6,672 nucleotides of DNA from Sediminibacterium sp. UBA657 (GCA_002299885.1 DBOB01000009.1:1-6672), one strand, 5' to 3'; shown: positions 1-5,970, counted from the first letter of the stretch. Program-made: numbers and translations. The notes: a model not told the origin generated them from the sequence alone.

Positions 1-160
1 AGATTTACCCCAATTACTAGTAGTAATAATATGATTATCTTATTATACATGACTTATACAAAGGTATAATAAAACAAGATAAAATGAGACATTTATTACA
101 TCCTGTTCAATTTAATTGTAATTGTATTTATCTAAAATTAAACAATATTTGACAATTTAA
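1..160. other. AT-rich non-coding stretch beyond the recombinase gene
   Basis: No coding signal was seen. It lies downstream of the minus-strand recombinase. It contains a short inverted repeat, TTATAC (54-59) and GTATAA (64-69), and a 10-bp direct repeat, CAATTTAATT, at 108-117 and 153-162, the second copy overlapping the recombinase stop codon. In such AT-rich DNA these may be chance. An attachment site could lie here or beyond the window edge, but none can be shown. Confidence 0.4.
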
Positions 161-775
161 TTAAAGAACAAAATCAAACCCCGCATATACATCTGAAATC
201 TCCTCCTTTGTAATTCCTAAATAGCGCCTTGATACCTGCGTGCTTGAATGGTTCAATATCATGGATATTTTCAAAAACACATCTTCTGAGCGGTTGTTCT
301 CATCGTACAAAAACCTAGCTCCCGATTTTCTTAATGAATGCGTGGACACCTGTTTTTTTCTAATTCCAACAAACCTAGAACCAAACTGCAATAACCTATT
401 TGTATGGCGCAGGCTATAATTGAAAATGGTACTTTGTAATTCTGGCTGCTGCATTAGTTCGAAGTATTCAACAAGTAACCCCTTCAATACTGCACCCACT
501 TTAATACTCCTTCTCTTACCTGTTTTCTTTTCATTTAGAACGAGTTCATCTTTGTTTAATACATTTTCCCAAGTGAATCTAGATATGTCAGAATAACGAA
601 GCAGTGTCCTAAATCCAAACTCTATTAATAACGCCATCTGGTAGTTCTGCTCCTTTTGAAAGTACCTATTCAAACGTTTCAATTCGTCAGTGGTTAAATA
701 ATCACTGGTTTTTTCAATAGTTGTGGTCATAACATGTGTTTTGGCTAATGTAGAGCCGCAAAGTCGTAAAACCAT
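161..775 (-). CDS. Short tyrosine recombinase/integrase (catalytic domain only)
   Basis: Site-specific tyrosine recombinase, which cuts and rejoins DNA through a covalent 3'-phosphotyrosine intermediate. Over 204 residues the catalytic set is visible: Arg60 in LLRYSDISRFTW, Lys84 in KKTGK, His146 and Arg149 in THSLRK, His176 in ILNHSS, and nucleophile Tyr185 in RRYLG, nine residues after His176 as usual. The N-terminal SAM-like core-binding domain of full XerC/D-type integrases (about 300 aa) is largely absent. The size matches FimB/FimE-type DNA invertases and other short recombinases. The start at 775 has an AGG-containing stretch upstream; a second start at 730 (MTTTIEKT) gives a more family-like N-terminus and may be the true one. 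It is the last gene of the minus-strand block, 270 bp beyond the 86-aa gene. It could move the island or invert a local segment such as an hsdS; the sequence does not decide this. Confidence 0.9.
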   Translation of the reverse strand: MVLRLCGSTLAKTHVMTTTIEKTSDYLTTDELKRLNRYFQKEQNYQMALLIEFGFRTLLRYSDISRFTWENVLNKDELVLNEKKTGKRRSIKVGAVLKGLLVEYFELMQQPELQSTIFNYSLRHTNRLLQFGSRFVGIRKKQVSTHSLRKSGARFLYDENNRSEDVFLKISMILNHSSTQVSRRYLGITKEEISDVYAGFDFVL

Positions 776-803
776 CCTTTTACCTCATTTTAAGTCATAA
801 AAT
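761..803. repeat. Imperfect 12-bp direct repeat at the recombinase 5' end
   Basis: AAGTCGTAAAAC (761-772) and AAGTCATAAAAT (792-803) match at 10 of 12 positions and start 31 bp apart, about three helical turns. The first copy lies inside the extended N-terminus of the recombinase reading frame, the second just upstream. A recombinase arm site or operator is possible, but this is inference and the AT-richness weakens it. Confidence 0.3.
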
Positions 804-827
804 CGTGCTAAAACTAGACTATCATTG

Positions 828-895
828 AATATCAACTAGATGCATGTCTCTTAATAGGATTAACGGACATGGGGTTTTACTTAATATCAAGTAGA
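828..895. repeat. Imperfect 13-bp direct repeat upstream of the recombinase
   Basis: AATATCAACTAGA (828-840) and AATATCAAGTAGA (883-895) differ at one base and start 55 bp apart. They sit in the 270-bp gene-free gap between the recombinase and the 86-aa gene. No open frame explains them. They could be protein-binding sites controlling the recombinase or simply local duplication. Confidence 0.3.
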
Positions 896-1045
896 AATAA
901 AAAAATAAAAATCAAAGAATTTATAAATAAATCAACTGATCACCTTGAATGTTGTTCGGCAAAATCAAATGCATTTAAAATCAATGAGATATAAAATAGC
1001 AAGAAATTTATGATCTGTGATCAGATTACTAAAATTGACTGGCAT

Positions 1046-1306
1046 TTAGTCAATTAATTCAATTTTAATCTTTTTACGTTGAAATTGATAGATGCAATCT
1101 AGCATAAAAGAAGTCATACTATCAATATCACCATTGAATCCTATACGATTTGATTCAACACCCATGAAGAATGTCAAATCATTAAGATACTCTTTGACAA
1201 TCATAAAGTCCAATGTTCCCTTATGTTTACTATTTGAACCAATTGATGGTACCAAATAAAACTCTGCACCCTTATCATCTGTTATTTCAATTAGGCTTTT
1301 GCTCAT
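1046..1306 (-). CDS. Hypothetical protein, 86 aa
   Basis: I do not recognise this protein. It is 86 residues, soluble-looking, with no signal peptide or membrane segment, and ends in a lysine-rich stretch (QRKKIKIELID). The middle is hydrophobic and aromatic (LNDLTFFMGV), suggesting a small alpha/beta fold. It starts at ATG 1306, one base after the stop codon of a 40-aa frame on the same strand, so the two are probably translated together. It lies between the recombinase and the nuclease operon, a position often held by small accessory or regulatory genes, but no function can be assigned. Confidence 0.6.
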   Translation of the reverse strand: MSKSLIEITDDKGAEFYLVPSIGSNSKHKGTLDFMIVKEYLNDLTFFMGVESNRIGFNGDIDSMTSFMLDCIYQFQRKKIKIELID

Positions 1307-1307
1307 A

Positions 1308-1430
1308 TTATCTTGATTTAACTTTGGTTTGTGAATCTGTTATTAATTTATTAGTCAAGCTTCTTACCTGACCCTCATTTAAGATAATTTTAATTCTTCT
1401 TTTGGACTGAAGTATATCTTTTATTTTCAT
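1308..1430 (-). CDS. Small basic peptide, 40 aa, coupled to the 86-aa gene
   Basis: An ATG at 1430 opens a 40-codon frame ending with TAA at 1308-1310, one base before the ATG of the 86-aa gene. The peptide begins MKIKDILQSKRRIK and continues IILNEGQVRSLTNKL. It is strongly basic (about ten Lys/Arg) and looks largely helical, without a membrane segment. The one-base spacing to the next gene on the same strand is the main argument that it is real. The family is unknown. It could be a nucleic-acid-binding peptide or a leader peptide for its neighbour. Confidence 0.5.
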   Translation of the reverse strand: MKIKDILQSKRRIKIILNEGQVRSLTNKLITDSQTKVKSR

Positions 1431-1515
1431 AGAATATGTTTAGTAATAAATACCAAGATATTGTATTACAGATCAATTAAAATTTGAAAAAATATGGGTC
1501 GGTATTCACGAATAG

Positions 1516-1692
1516 CTCTATATCCCAAGAGTTCCACAAAGAGCATATTTTGGAGGGAAGTTGGGGTTTTTTAATACAGGAATTGGGGATAGAGTATACT
1601 ATAAAGGGAACTGGATTGTGAAAACTTGTCGTAAAACAGGTATATGCATACTATTGAAACCTATCAAAGATTTACGACAAAAAATTAAATAA
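1516..1692 (+). pseudogene. Possible small gene remnant without an ATG start
   Basis: After a TAG at 1513-1515 the plus strand stays open for 58 codons to a TAA at 1690-1692, overlapping the end of the convergent SRA-HNH gene by 8 bp. The translation contains a protein-like stretch, GIGDRVYYKGNWIVKT, rich in Gly, Trp and Tyr, which is unusual for random AT-rich DNA. There is no ATG; a TTG at 1561 preceded by GGAGG could start a 43-aa product. The frame is also open upstream of the TAG for about 20 codons, so a decayed gene is possible. Chance is the main alternative. Confidence 0.2.
1626..1680. repeat. 10-bp perfect inverted repeat downstream of the SRA-HNH gene
   Basis: TTGTCGTAAA (1626-1635) and TTTACGACAA (1671-1680) are exact reverse complements separated by 35 bp. 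They lie just beyond the stop codon of the minus-strand endonuclease, so a weak transcript-end hairpin is possible, although the loop is long. GTCGTAAAAC (1628-1637) also occurs exactly at 763-772, at the 5' end of the recombinase, so a shared protein-binding site is an alternative. Confidence 0.4.
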
Positions 1693-2566
1693 AAATCTGA
1701 TTGTGACGATCAAGATATTGAATATTATACATGCTTAAATCAGTTATCTGTTCTTTCCCTGTAACACCAATTTTTTGATATGCAGAAAATTCAATTTTTT
1801 CAGATAATTGAATTTTCCCATTATTGTCAAATGTTATTAGATGTTTATCAAAGAGTGCATCATATGTAGGAGATAAGAGTAACCCATTATTTACATCTAA
1901 TCTTTCGTGGTCACTTGCTTTTGACCATGGTACAATATGTGAAGCAATTAGAATATCTAATTTGTTGAAATTAGTAACAGCGCATTTATACTCCCATCTA
2001 TGTATGATTCTTTTTCTATATGCACCTTGTCCAACTCTTGATGTTACTAATCCGGAACGTTCGGTAACAGTTGGAAGGTTTAATTCTAATATCTTATGTG
2101 GATCTTGATTCAATGGAAGTAATGTAAATTGATCAGGGTTTACTGGTATTGATACACCAATTCGTTTAAGAAAGAATCTTATCCCAATTCGATTACTGCC
2201 ATTCTTATCTGGAGTCTCAAAATAGTCAGCATCGTAGAATTCCAATTCCGAACTAAATTTTACCAATCCACCACCTTCAATCTCAAATAGGAAAACTCTT
2301 TTACCTCTGTTAATGTGATCTTTTAAGGCCAGATTACCTTTGATGAATTGCATATCTCCTTCTTGGCCTTCACCTGTATAACTGAAGATATTATGATTAT
2401 CCCATCCATCTCGGTAACCATATTGAGCTCCAGATTTACCTGAAAAAATAAAGATATATGGAACTTTTGCTGAAGGAGAAATGCCACCTTGTCTATTACC
2501 CCCATACTCGTCATGGATCAATGACCTTTTGTAGAGTTGGTTTGGTATAAATGGTGACTGATGCAT
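1685..2566 (-). CDS. SRA-domain HNH endonuclease (ScoMcrA-like, type IV restriction)
   Basis: Probable modification-dependent restriction endonuclease, acting in the cytoplasm on invading DNA with modified bases. Residues about 7-135 resemble the SRA-like domain of ScoMcrA-type enzymes: LIHDEYGGNRQGGIS near 16-30, then GYRDGW, YTGEGQEGDM (63-72) and a GIRFFL strand near 128-133. Such domains read a modified base, classically flipped cytosine. Residues about 183-255 form an HNH_2-type nuclease: CAVTNF (195-200), ASHIVPW with His210, NNGLLLSP with Asn227, and ALFDKHL with Asp240. At 293 aa it looks full length and intact. It starts two bases after the stop codon of the DUF262 gene, so the two are probably translationally coupled. 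The domain match is confident; the exact modification recognised cannot be read from sequence. Confidence 0.88.
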   Translation of the reverse strand: MHQSPFIPNQLYKRSLIHDEYGGNRQGGISPSAKVPYIFIFSGKSGAQYGYRDGWDNHNIFSYTGEGQEGDMQFIKGNLALKDHINRGKRVFLFEIEGGGLVKFSSELEFYDADYFETPDKNGSNRIGIRFFLKRIGVSIPVNPDQFTLLPLNQDPHKILELNLPTVTERSGLVTSRVGQGAYRKRIIHRWEYKCAVTNFNKLDILIASHIVPWSKASDHERLDVNNGLLLSPTYDALFDKHLITFDNNGKIQLSEKIEFSAYQKIGVTGKEQITDLSMYNIQYLDRHNQIFI

Positions 2567-2568
2567 AG

Positions 2569-4359
2569 TTATAAACTAAAATAATATTCTCTCATCTTAT
2601 ACGCCATCATCCTCCTCCTTGAAGTTAGAAAATTTTCGTAGTTGTCAATTTTCATACTTATAATTTCTTTAGGTATACAGTTTACAGCTAAATTGTTTTC
2701 TAAGTCAACCATATTAGATATACCACTTAAAGTATTTGATTGGTTTTCCATTTCATCAAGTATTTTGCTGAAGTACTCCTCTGGTGGCTTATTACCAACC
2801 TTTATATTAATCTCAGATTGCATATAGACGTAGTTAGCAATTTGATTATACATTCCACGTTCTAAACCATTCTTCTTTAGATAATCTTTTGGGAACAAAT
2901 GATGTATGTCACCTCGTAATTCAATTAGATTGCTGACTAATACATCCTTTGATAGGAAACCTTTATCATTAGCCTTTACCTGTGCAGCTAAATAGACATT
3001 GAAATAAGGGCTACTTGCAACTGAAGTATCTAAACTTTGTGGTAACGAAAAATTCCAAAACGCATCAGATAGTTCAGCCTCTTCATATTCAGATAGAATC
3101 TGTCCAAAATCTTTATTCGCAATTTGTTTTATATCAAAGTCAAAAGCGGATTCTGGAGAGCTTGAATATCTTCCAGTAAGTATTGAGAATACAAACCATC
3201 TTGGTACATAACTTCCAATTTTAACGTCTGAAACACCTAATTCTTTGAGTTTTAGATAAACGATATAAGCAAAATTCAAAGCGTTTTGAGATCTAACTAA
3301 TTTATTTGAAATGAAACCTGAAGATTTAATAATCATTAAGAATCTTTTGAAATTTGTTTCATTTACAAAGTTCAAAACACCTGTTTTTAATTTAGCATAC
3401 GACTCTTCAGCGATATGCTCTTCATATGTTCTTGATTCAAAATTTCTTCCTGATAATAAACTAACTAAATCTGACAATTTACCTCTATTGAATTGAGATG
3501 TAAATGCTACTTTAATTAGGTCAGTATATTCAGGATCATATAAGTCATCAACCTCTTTTTTTAACCAACTAATTTTATTGAAAAATTCTGTATTCACAAA
3601 TTCCTTATCATGGTCTTCAATATGTTTATGAAACTCTGGCGAGATTGCCAGATGACAGAAATAATCTATTGCTTTTCTTAATAAATTTCCATCATAAAGG
3701 GTATTTGAAGCAATCTTACTCATTGCAAAATCAGCTTGACTTAATACTACACCTTTAGAATTGATTCTAATAAAAATTTCGGTAACAGTCTCTATGTCTA
3801 ACTCTGATGCTAATTCAATTATACCAATTTGTTTCTTAGGTATATCAGTTAGTATGGTGAATGATTTCTCTACTTGGTCTTCATCAACATCTGGATTTAA
3901 CTCTAAGTAATGTCTCACTAATTTCAATATACTTTGGGTACCATTAACTGCATCAGATATATCAGGAAGCCAAGTTTTATCTTTTAATATCGCAGGGTTT
4001 TGAACTTCAAATTTTTCTGTAATTGGATTAAACGATATTTTAATCTTTATTCTATCATACGTCTTATCAATAACGTATTTTCCTAATAGGGCTGCGGTAA
4101 GAGCAGTAACCCTTTGTTGACCATCAATTAATATCTTCTTGCCCTTACTCAAACTACCATCTTTAAGTCTAATATCAGGGTTTTGCCATGCAATTACATA
4201 CCCGATAGGGAATCCTTGATAAAGGGAATCCATTAAGTCTCTCACTTTTGAACTATCCCATACAAATGGCCTTTGGATTTCTGGTATAGCAATTTCACCT
4301 GATTCAACCCAAGAGAGTAGGGTTTGTATTAATTGTTGGTTAACAGAATATTTTTGCAT
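2569..4359 (-). CDS. GmrSD-like DUF262/DUF1524 restriction endonuclease
   Basis: A 596-aa protein with both halves of the GmrSD architecture in one chain. The N-terminal DUF262 (ParB/Srx-like) domain shows IPEIQRPFVWD (25-35) and the nucleotide-site motif IDGQQR (78-83). The C-terminal DUF1524 His-Me-finger nuclease shows DIHHLFPK (484-491), Asn509 in IANYVYM and Asn518 in SEINIKVGNK. In this family the DUF262 part hydrolyses nucleotide and gates cleavage by DUF1524. GmrSD attacks glucosylated hydroxymethylcytosine DNA, BrxU cuts modified phage DNA, and SspE senses phosphorothioate, so the family alone does not give the target. The length is normal and no frame break was seen. The gene starts 10 nt after the hsdR remnant stop codon and is followed 2 nt later by the SRA-HNH gene, so it was probably an accessory gene of a type I restriction operon. 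I see no clear promoter of its own. Confidence 0.88.
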   Translation of the reverse strand: MQKYSVNQQLIQTLLSWVESGEIAIPEIQRPFVWDSSKVRDLMDSLYQGFPIGYVIAWQNPDIRLKDGSLSKGKKILIDGQQRVTALTAALLGKYVIDKTYDRIKIKISFNPITEKFEVQNPAILKDKTWLPDISDAVNGTQSILKLVRHYLELNPDVDEDQVEKSFTILTDIPKKQIGIIELASELDIETVTEIFIRINSKGVVLSQADFAMSKIASNTLYDGNLLRKAIDYFCHLAISPEFHKHIEDHDKEFVNTEFFNKISWLKKEVDDLYDPEYTDLIKVAFTSQFNRGKLSDLVSLLSGRNFESRTYEEHIAEESYAKLKTGVLNFVNETNFKRFLMIIKSSGFISNKLVRSQNALNFAYIVYLKLKELGVSDVKIGSYVPRWFVFSILTGRYSSSPESAFDFDIKQIANKDFGQILSEYEEAELSDAFWNFSLPQSLDTSVASSPYFNVYLAAQVKANDKGFLSKDVLVSNLIELRGDIHHLFPKDYLKKNGLERGMYNQIANYVYMQSEINIKVGNKPPEEYFSKILDEMENQSNTLSGISNMVDLENNLAVNCIPKEIISMKIDNYENFLTSRRRMMAYKMREYYFSL

Positions 4360-4369
4360 TTATTTTAAA

Positions 4370-4552
4370 TTAATTTTTATTCTTGAAATTTTCAACATGT
4401 CCCATTAATTGGTCAAACACTTCATCATTGTGTTGCGGAGGGTAACCATTTTGTACCAAACAGAAGAATATTTTTTGATTCAAGTCGGCTTTTACATTGG
4501 TATTGTTGAGCCAGTCAGTAAATGATGATTGCACATCATTTGAGGCTTTGCC
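4370..4552 (-). pseudogene. hsdR: HsdR C-terminal remnant (type I restriction R subunit)
   Basis: The minus strand is open from 4552 to a TAA at 4370-4372, with no in-frame start codon except an internal ATG near the end. From about 4522 down, the translation reads FTDWLNNTNVKADLNQ, then KIFFCLVQNGYPP, then NDEVFDQLMGHVENFK. This is the pattern I know from the extreme C-terminus of type I restriction R subunits: WLN followed by GYPP, then a DEVF...VENFK helix. Everything upstream (motor and nuclease domains) is missing, and the DUF3987 gene occupies the opposite strand beyond. Homology probably ends around 4520-4530; codons further upstream look like antisense of the neighbour. Its stop lies 10 nt before the DUF262 start, so it was once in the same operon. 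The family call rests on remembered motifs, not an alignment. Confidence 0.7.
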
Positions 4553-5831
4553 TCATATCCTTAAAGAAGGTGCAAGGGCTTTTACCGACAAGCGTAAAAG
4601 GGATGTATTCTTTACAGGTGCTATTTCTATTCTTAGCGGTTGTTTGCCAAATGTAACAGGTGTGTATTTTCAAGAAAGAGTTTTTCCTCACTTGTACACT
4701 TTCATCATTGCCCCGGCAGCAAGTGGTAAAGGAGTTTTGAAAAATGCAAAGCGATTAGCGGACAAGTACCACCAAAAGATATTGCAGCAAAGCAGGGATG
4801 CTCAAAAAGTACATGATAATGAAATGGCTGATTTTAAGCAGTTGGAACGTACCAAGAGCAAAGGAGAGCCAGCACCCGAAAAACCCGAAAAGCCACCTTT
4901 CAAAATAGTATTCATTCCAGCCGATTGCAGCAAGGCAAGAATGATAGAATACTTAAAAGCCAATGACGGCAAGGGCATTATTTGCGAAACAGAAGCCGAT
5001 ACAATGAGTGGAGCAAAAAAACAGGATTGGGGCGATTACTCAACCATTCTAAGGGCAGCATTTCACCACGAAACAGTATCAAGTACCCGAAAAACAGATA
5101 ACCAATACGATGAAATAAACGACCCATGTTTGGCGGTGGCCTTAACAGGCACACCTGCACAAGCCCCCAGGTTATTATCATCCGCAGAAGATGGTTTGTT
5201 TAGCCGTTTCTTATTCTATGCTTATAAAAATAAAATTGAATGGCAAGACCCATCACCGCAGAGCAACACCATTGTTTTTAACGACCACTTTGAGGCACTT
5301 TCTGAACAGGTTTTAGGCTTGATAAGCCTAATGGAACAATCACACACTACAATTGAATTAACCCCCTCACAATGGCTCACAATTAATACAGAATTTCCTT
5401 TAATGCTTTCAGAGGTTGTTACTTTCACAAGTGAAGATGCAGCAGGGGTAGTTTATCGTATGGGTTTAATATTCTTTAGGCTTTGCATGATATTATCAGC
5501 ATTGAGAAAGTTTGAAAATGGAGAAATGACCGCTACAATTATTTGTACCGATGAAGATTTTAATACTGTCTTACTGATAGTTCAAACCTACTTAGAGCAT
5601 AGTTTACTAATGTTCAATAACCTACCCAAGCAAAATGAAACCATGCAGTTTCATTCAGGCGATGGCAAACGCAAATTCTTTGAGGCTTTGCCCCAAGAAT
5701 TTACAAGGAAGGAAGCAACCGAAATAGGCACTAAGTTTAAGCTATCTGCCAGAACGGTTGATGATGTGCTAAAATCTGCAACCGGGTACACCCTTACCAA
5801 AATCAAAGCAGGTTCATACCAACGCATTTGA
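4497..5831 (+). CDS. DUF3987 family ATPase, probably missing its N-terminus
   Basis: P-loop ATPase of the DUF3987 family, found on Bacteroidota mobile elements and related to primase-helicase replication proteins. Numbered from TTG 4497: LPHILKEG (19-25), DVFFTGAISILSGCLPNV (36-53), Walker A-like APAASGKG (72-79), a charged insert (about 95-135), Walker B-like IICETEAD (161-168), TGTP (217-220), and GLFSRFLFY with a candidate arginine finger at Arg237. A C-terminal helix-turn-helix-like tail (about 391-440) contains FTRKEATEIG and KLSARTVDDVL. The core is intact, but the start is doubtful: no ATG occurs in frame before Met149, the frame opens only after a TGA at 4476-4478, and the first codons overlap antisense hsdR remnant sequence. 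Real homology appears to begin near residue 15. The gene is therefore probably 5'-truncated, or rescued by TTG initiation. Its G+C and codon use differ from the left block. Confidence 0.85.
   Translation: MVLLSQSVNDDCTSFEALPHILKEGARAFTDKRKRDVFFTGAISILSGCLPNVTGVYFQERVFPHLYTFIIAPAASGKGVLKNAKRLADKYHQKILQQSRDAQKVHDNEMADFKQLERTKSKGEPAPEKPEKPPFKIVFIPADCSKARMIEYLKANDGKGIICETEADTMSGAKKQDWGDYSTILRAAFHHETVSSTRKTDNQYDEINDPCLAVALTGTPAQAPRLLSSAEDGLFSRFLFYAYKNKIEWQDPSPQSNTIVFNDHFEALSEQVLGLISLMEQSHTTIELTPSQWLTINTEFPLMLSEVVTFTSEDAAGVVYRMGLIFFRLCMILSALRKFENGEMTATIICTDEDFNTVLLIVQTYLEHSLLMFNNLPKQNETMQFHSGDGKRKFFEALPQEFTRKEATEIGTKFKLSARTVDDVLKSATGYTLTKIKAGSYQRI
4520..4541. repeat. 8-bp inverted repeat at the hsdR/DUF3987 junction
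   Basis: AAATGATG (4520-4527) and CATCATTT (4534-4541) are perfect reverse complements around a 6-bp centre, ATTGCA. Recognisable hsdR homology ends near 4522 on the minus strand and DUF3987 homology starts near 4539 on the plus strand, so the repeat spans the switch. Short inverted arms around a 6-8 bp centre is the layout of tyrosine-recombinase crossover sites. No second full copy was seen in the window, so this role is inference. Confidence 0.45.
4539..5695. repeat. 14-bp exact direct repeat within the DUF3987 gene
   Basis: TTTGAGGCTTTGCC occurs at 4539-4552 and 5679-5692, in the same reading frame (both encode FEALP), and 16 of 17 bases match if extended to 4555/5695. The first copy begins within the junction inverted repeat; the second starts the C-terminal helix-turn-helix-like tail. 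It may be coincidental motif reuse or a trace of recombination. Confidence 0.6.
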
Positions 5832-5836
5832 AACTG

Positions 5837-5857
5837 TTCCTTCGGGGGTTTTTTTTT
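5837..5857 (+). terminator. Probable intrinsic terminator after DUF3987
   Basis: Six bases past the DUF3987 stop, TTCC (5837-5840) and GGGG (5845-5848) can pair, two pairs being G-U, around a UUCG tetraloop, followed directly by nine T residues (5849-5857). The stem is short but the UUCG loop and U-run are typical. It would separate DUF3987 from the metal-efflux genes. Confidence 0.5.
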
Positions 5858-5885
5858 GCCCCACCAGTTCAAACCCTTCTACACA

Positions 5886-5930
5886 TTGCAGAGTTTGCAG
5901 ACTTTGAAGACTTTGCAAGTTTTGCAGGTT
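5886..5930. repeat. Five tandem 9-bp repeats (TTGCAGACT-like)
   Basis: Five consecutive 9-bp units: TTGCAGAGT, TTGCAGACT, TTGAAGACT, TTGCAAGTT and TTGCAGGTT. They lie between the DUF3987 terminator and the DUF6660 gene. Because the unit is three codons long, the reverse strand reads as a repeated Leu-Gln-X, which explains a spurious open frame there. Directly repeated short units next to a replication-type ATPase are reminiscent of iterons; a simple minisatellite is the alternative. Confidence 0.75.
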
Positions 5931-5943
5931 GGGGGTACAACCT
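5926..5943 (+). other. Small hairpin overlapping the last 9-bp repeat
   Basis: AGGTTG (5926-5931) and CAACCT (5938-5943) can form a 6-bp stem with a GGGGTA loop, 27 bp before the DUF6660 start. It could affect the leader of that gene. There is no T-run, so it is not called a terminator. Confidence 0.3.
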
Positions 5944-5970
5944 TTCATATTTCTGCTTATATTTGCCGCA

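Noticed and set aside
59..66. TACCTTTG on the minus strand, another -7-like match
   Set aside because: No -33 element at the right distance and no visible gene downstream within the window.
81..95. AAATG/CATTT near the left edge as a second copy of the junction palindrome
   Set aside because: Only 5-bp arms and a 3-bp centre; too weak and differently spaced to be called the same site.
1013..1026. ATCTG/CAGAT inverted repeat beyond the 86-aa gene as a terminator
   Set aside because: Only 5 bp of stem with no T-run on the transcribed strand.
1824..2108. Plus-strand open frame of 94 codons
   Set aside because: It lies entirely antisense to the well-supported SRA-HNH gene and has no recognisable domain.
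2323..2514. Minus-strand open frame of 63 codons
   Set aside because: Alternate frame inside the SRA domain coding region; the main frame carries the conserved motifs.
2642..3496. Two plus-strand open frames of 61 codons (2642-2827 and 3311-3496)
   Set aside because: Both are antisense to the DUF262/DUF1524 gene, with low-complexity hydrophobic translations that follow from its codon use.
4978..5872. Three minus-strand open frames opposite DUF3987
   Set aside because: They are antisense shadows of a gene with clear ATPase motifs.
5958..5965. TATATTTG, a match to the Bacteroidota -7 promoter consensus TAnnTTTG
   Set aside because: It lies only 5 bp from the DUF6660 start codon, and no -33 TTTG element sits at the usual spacing.
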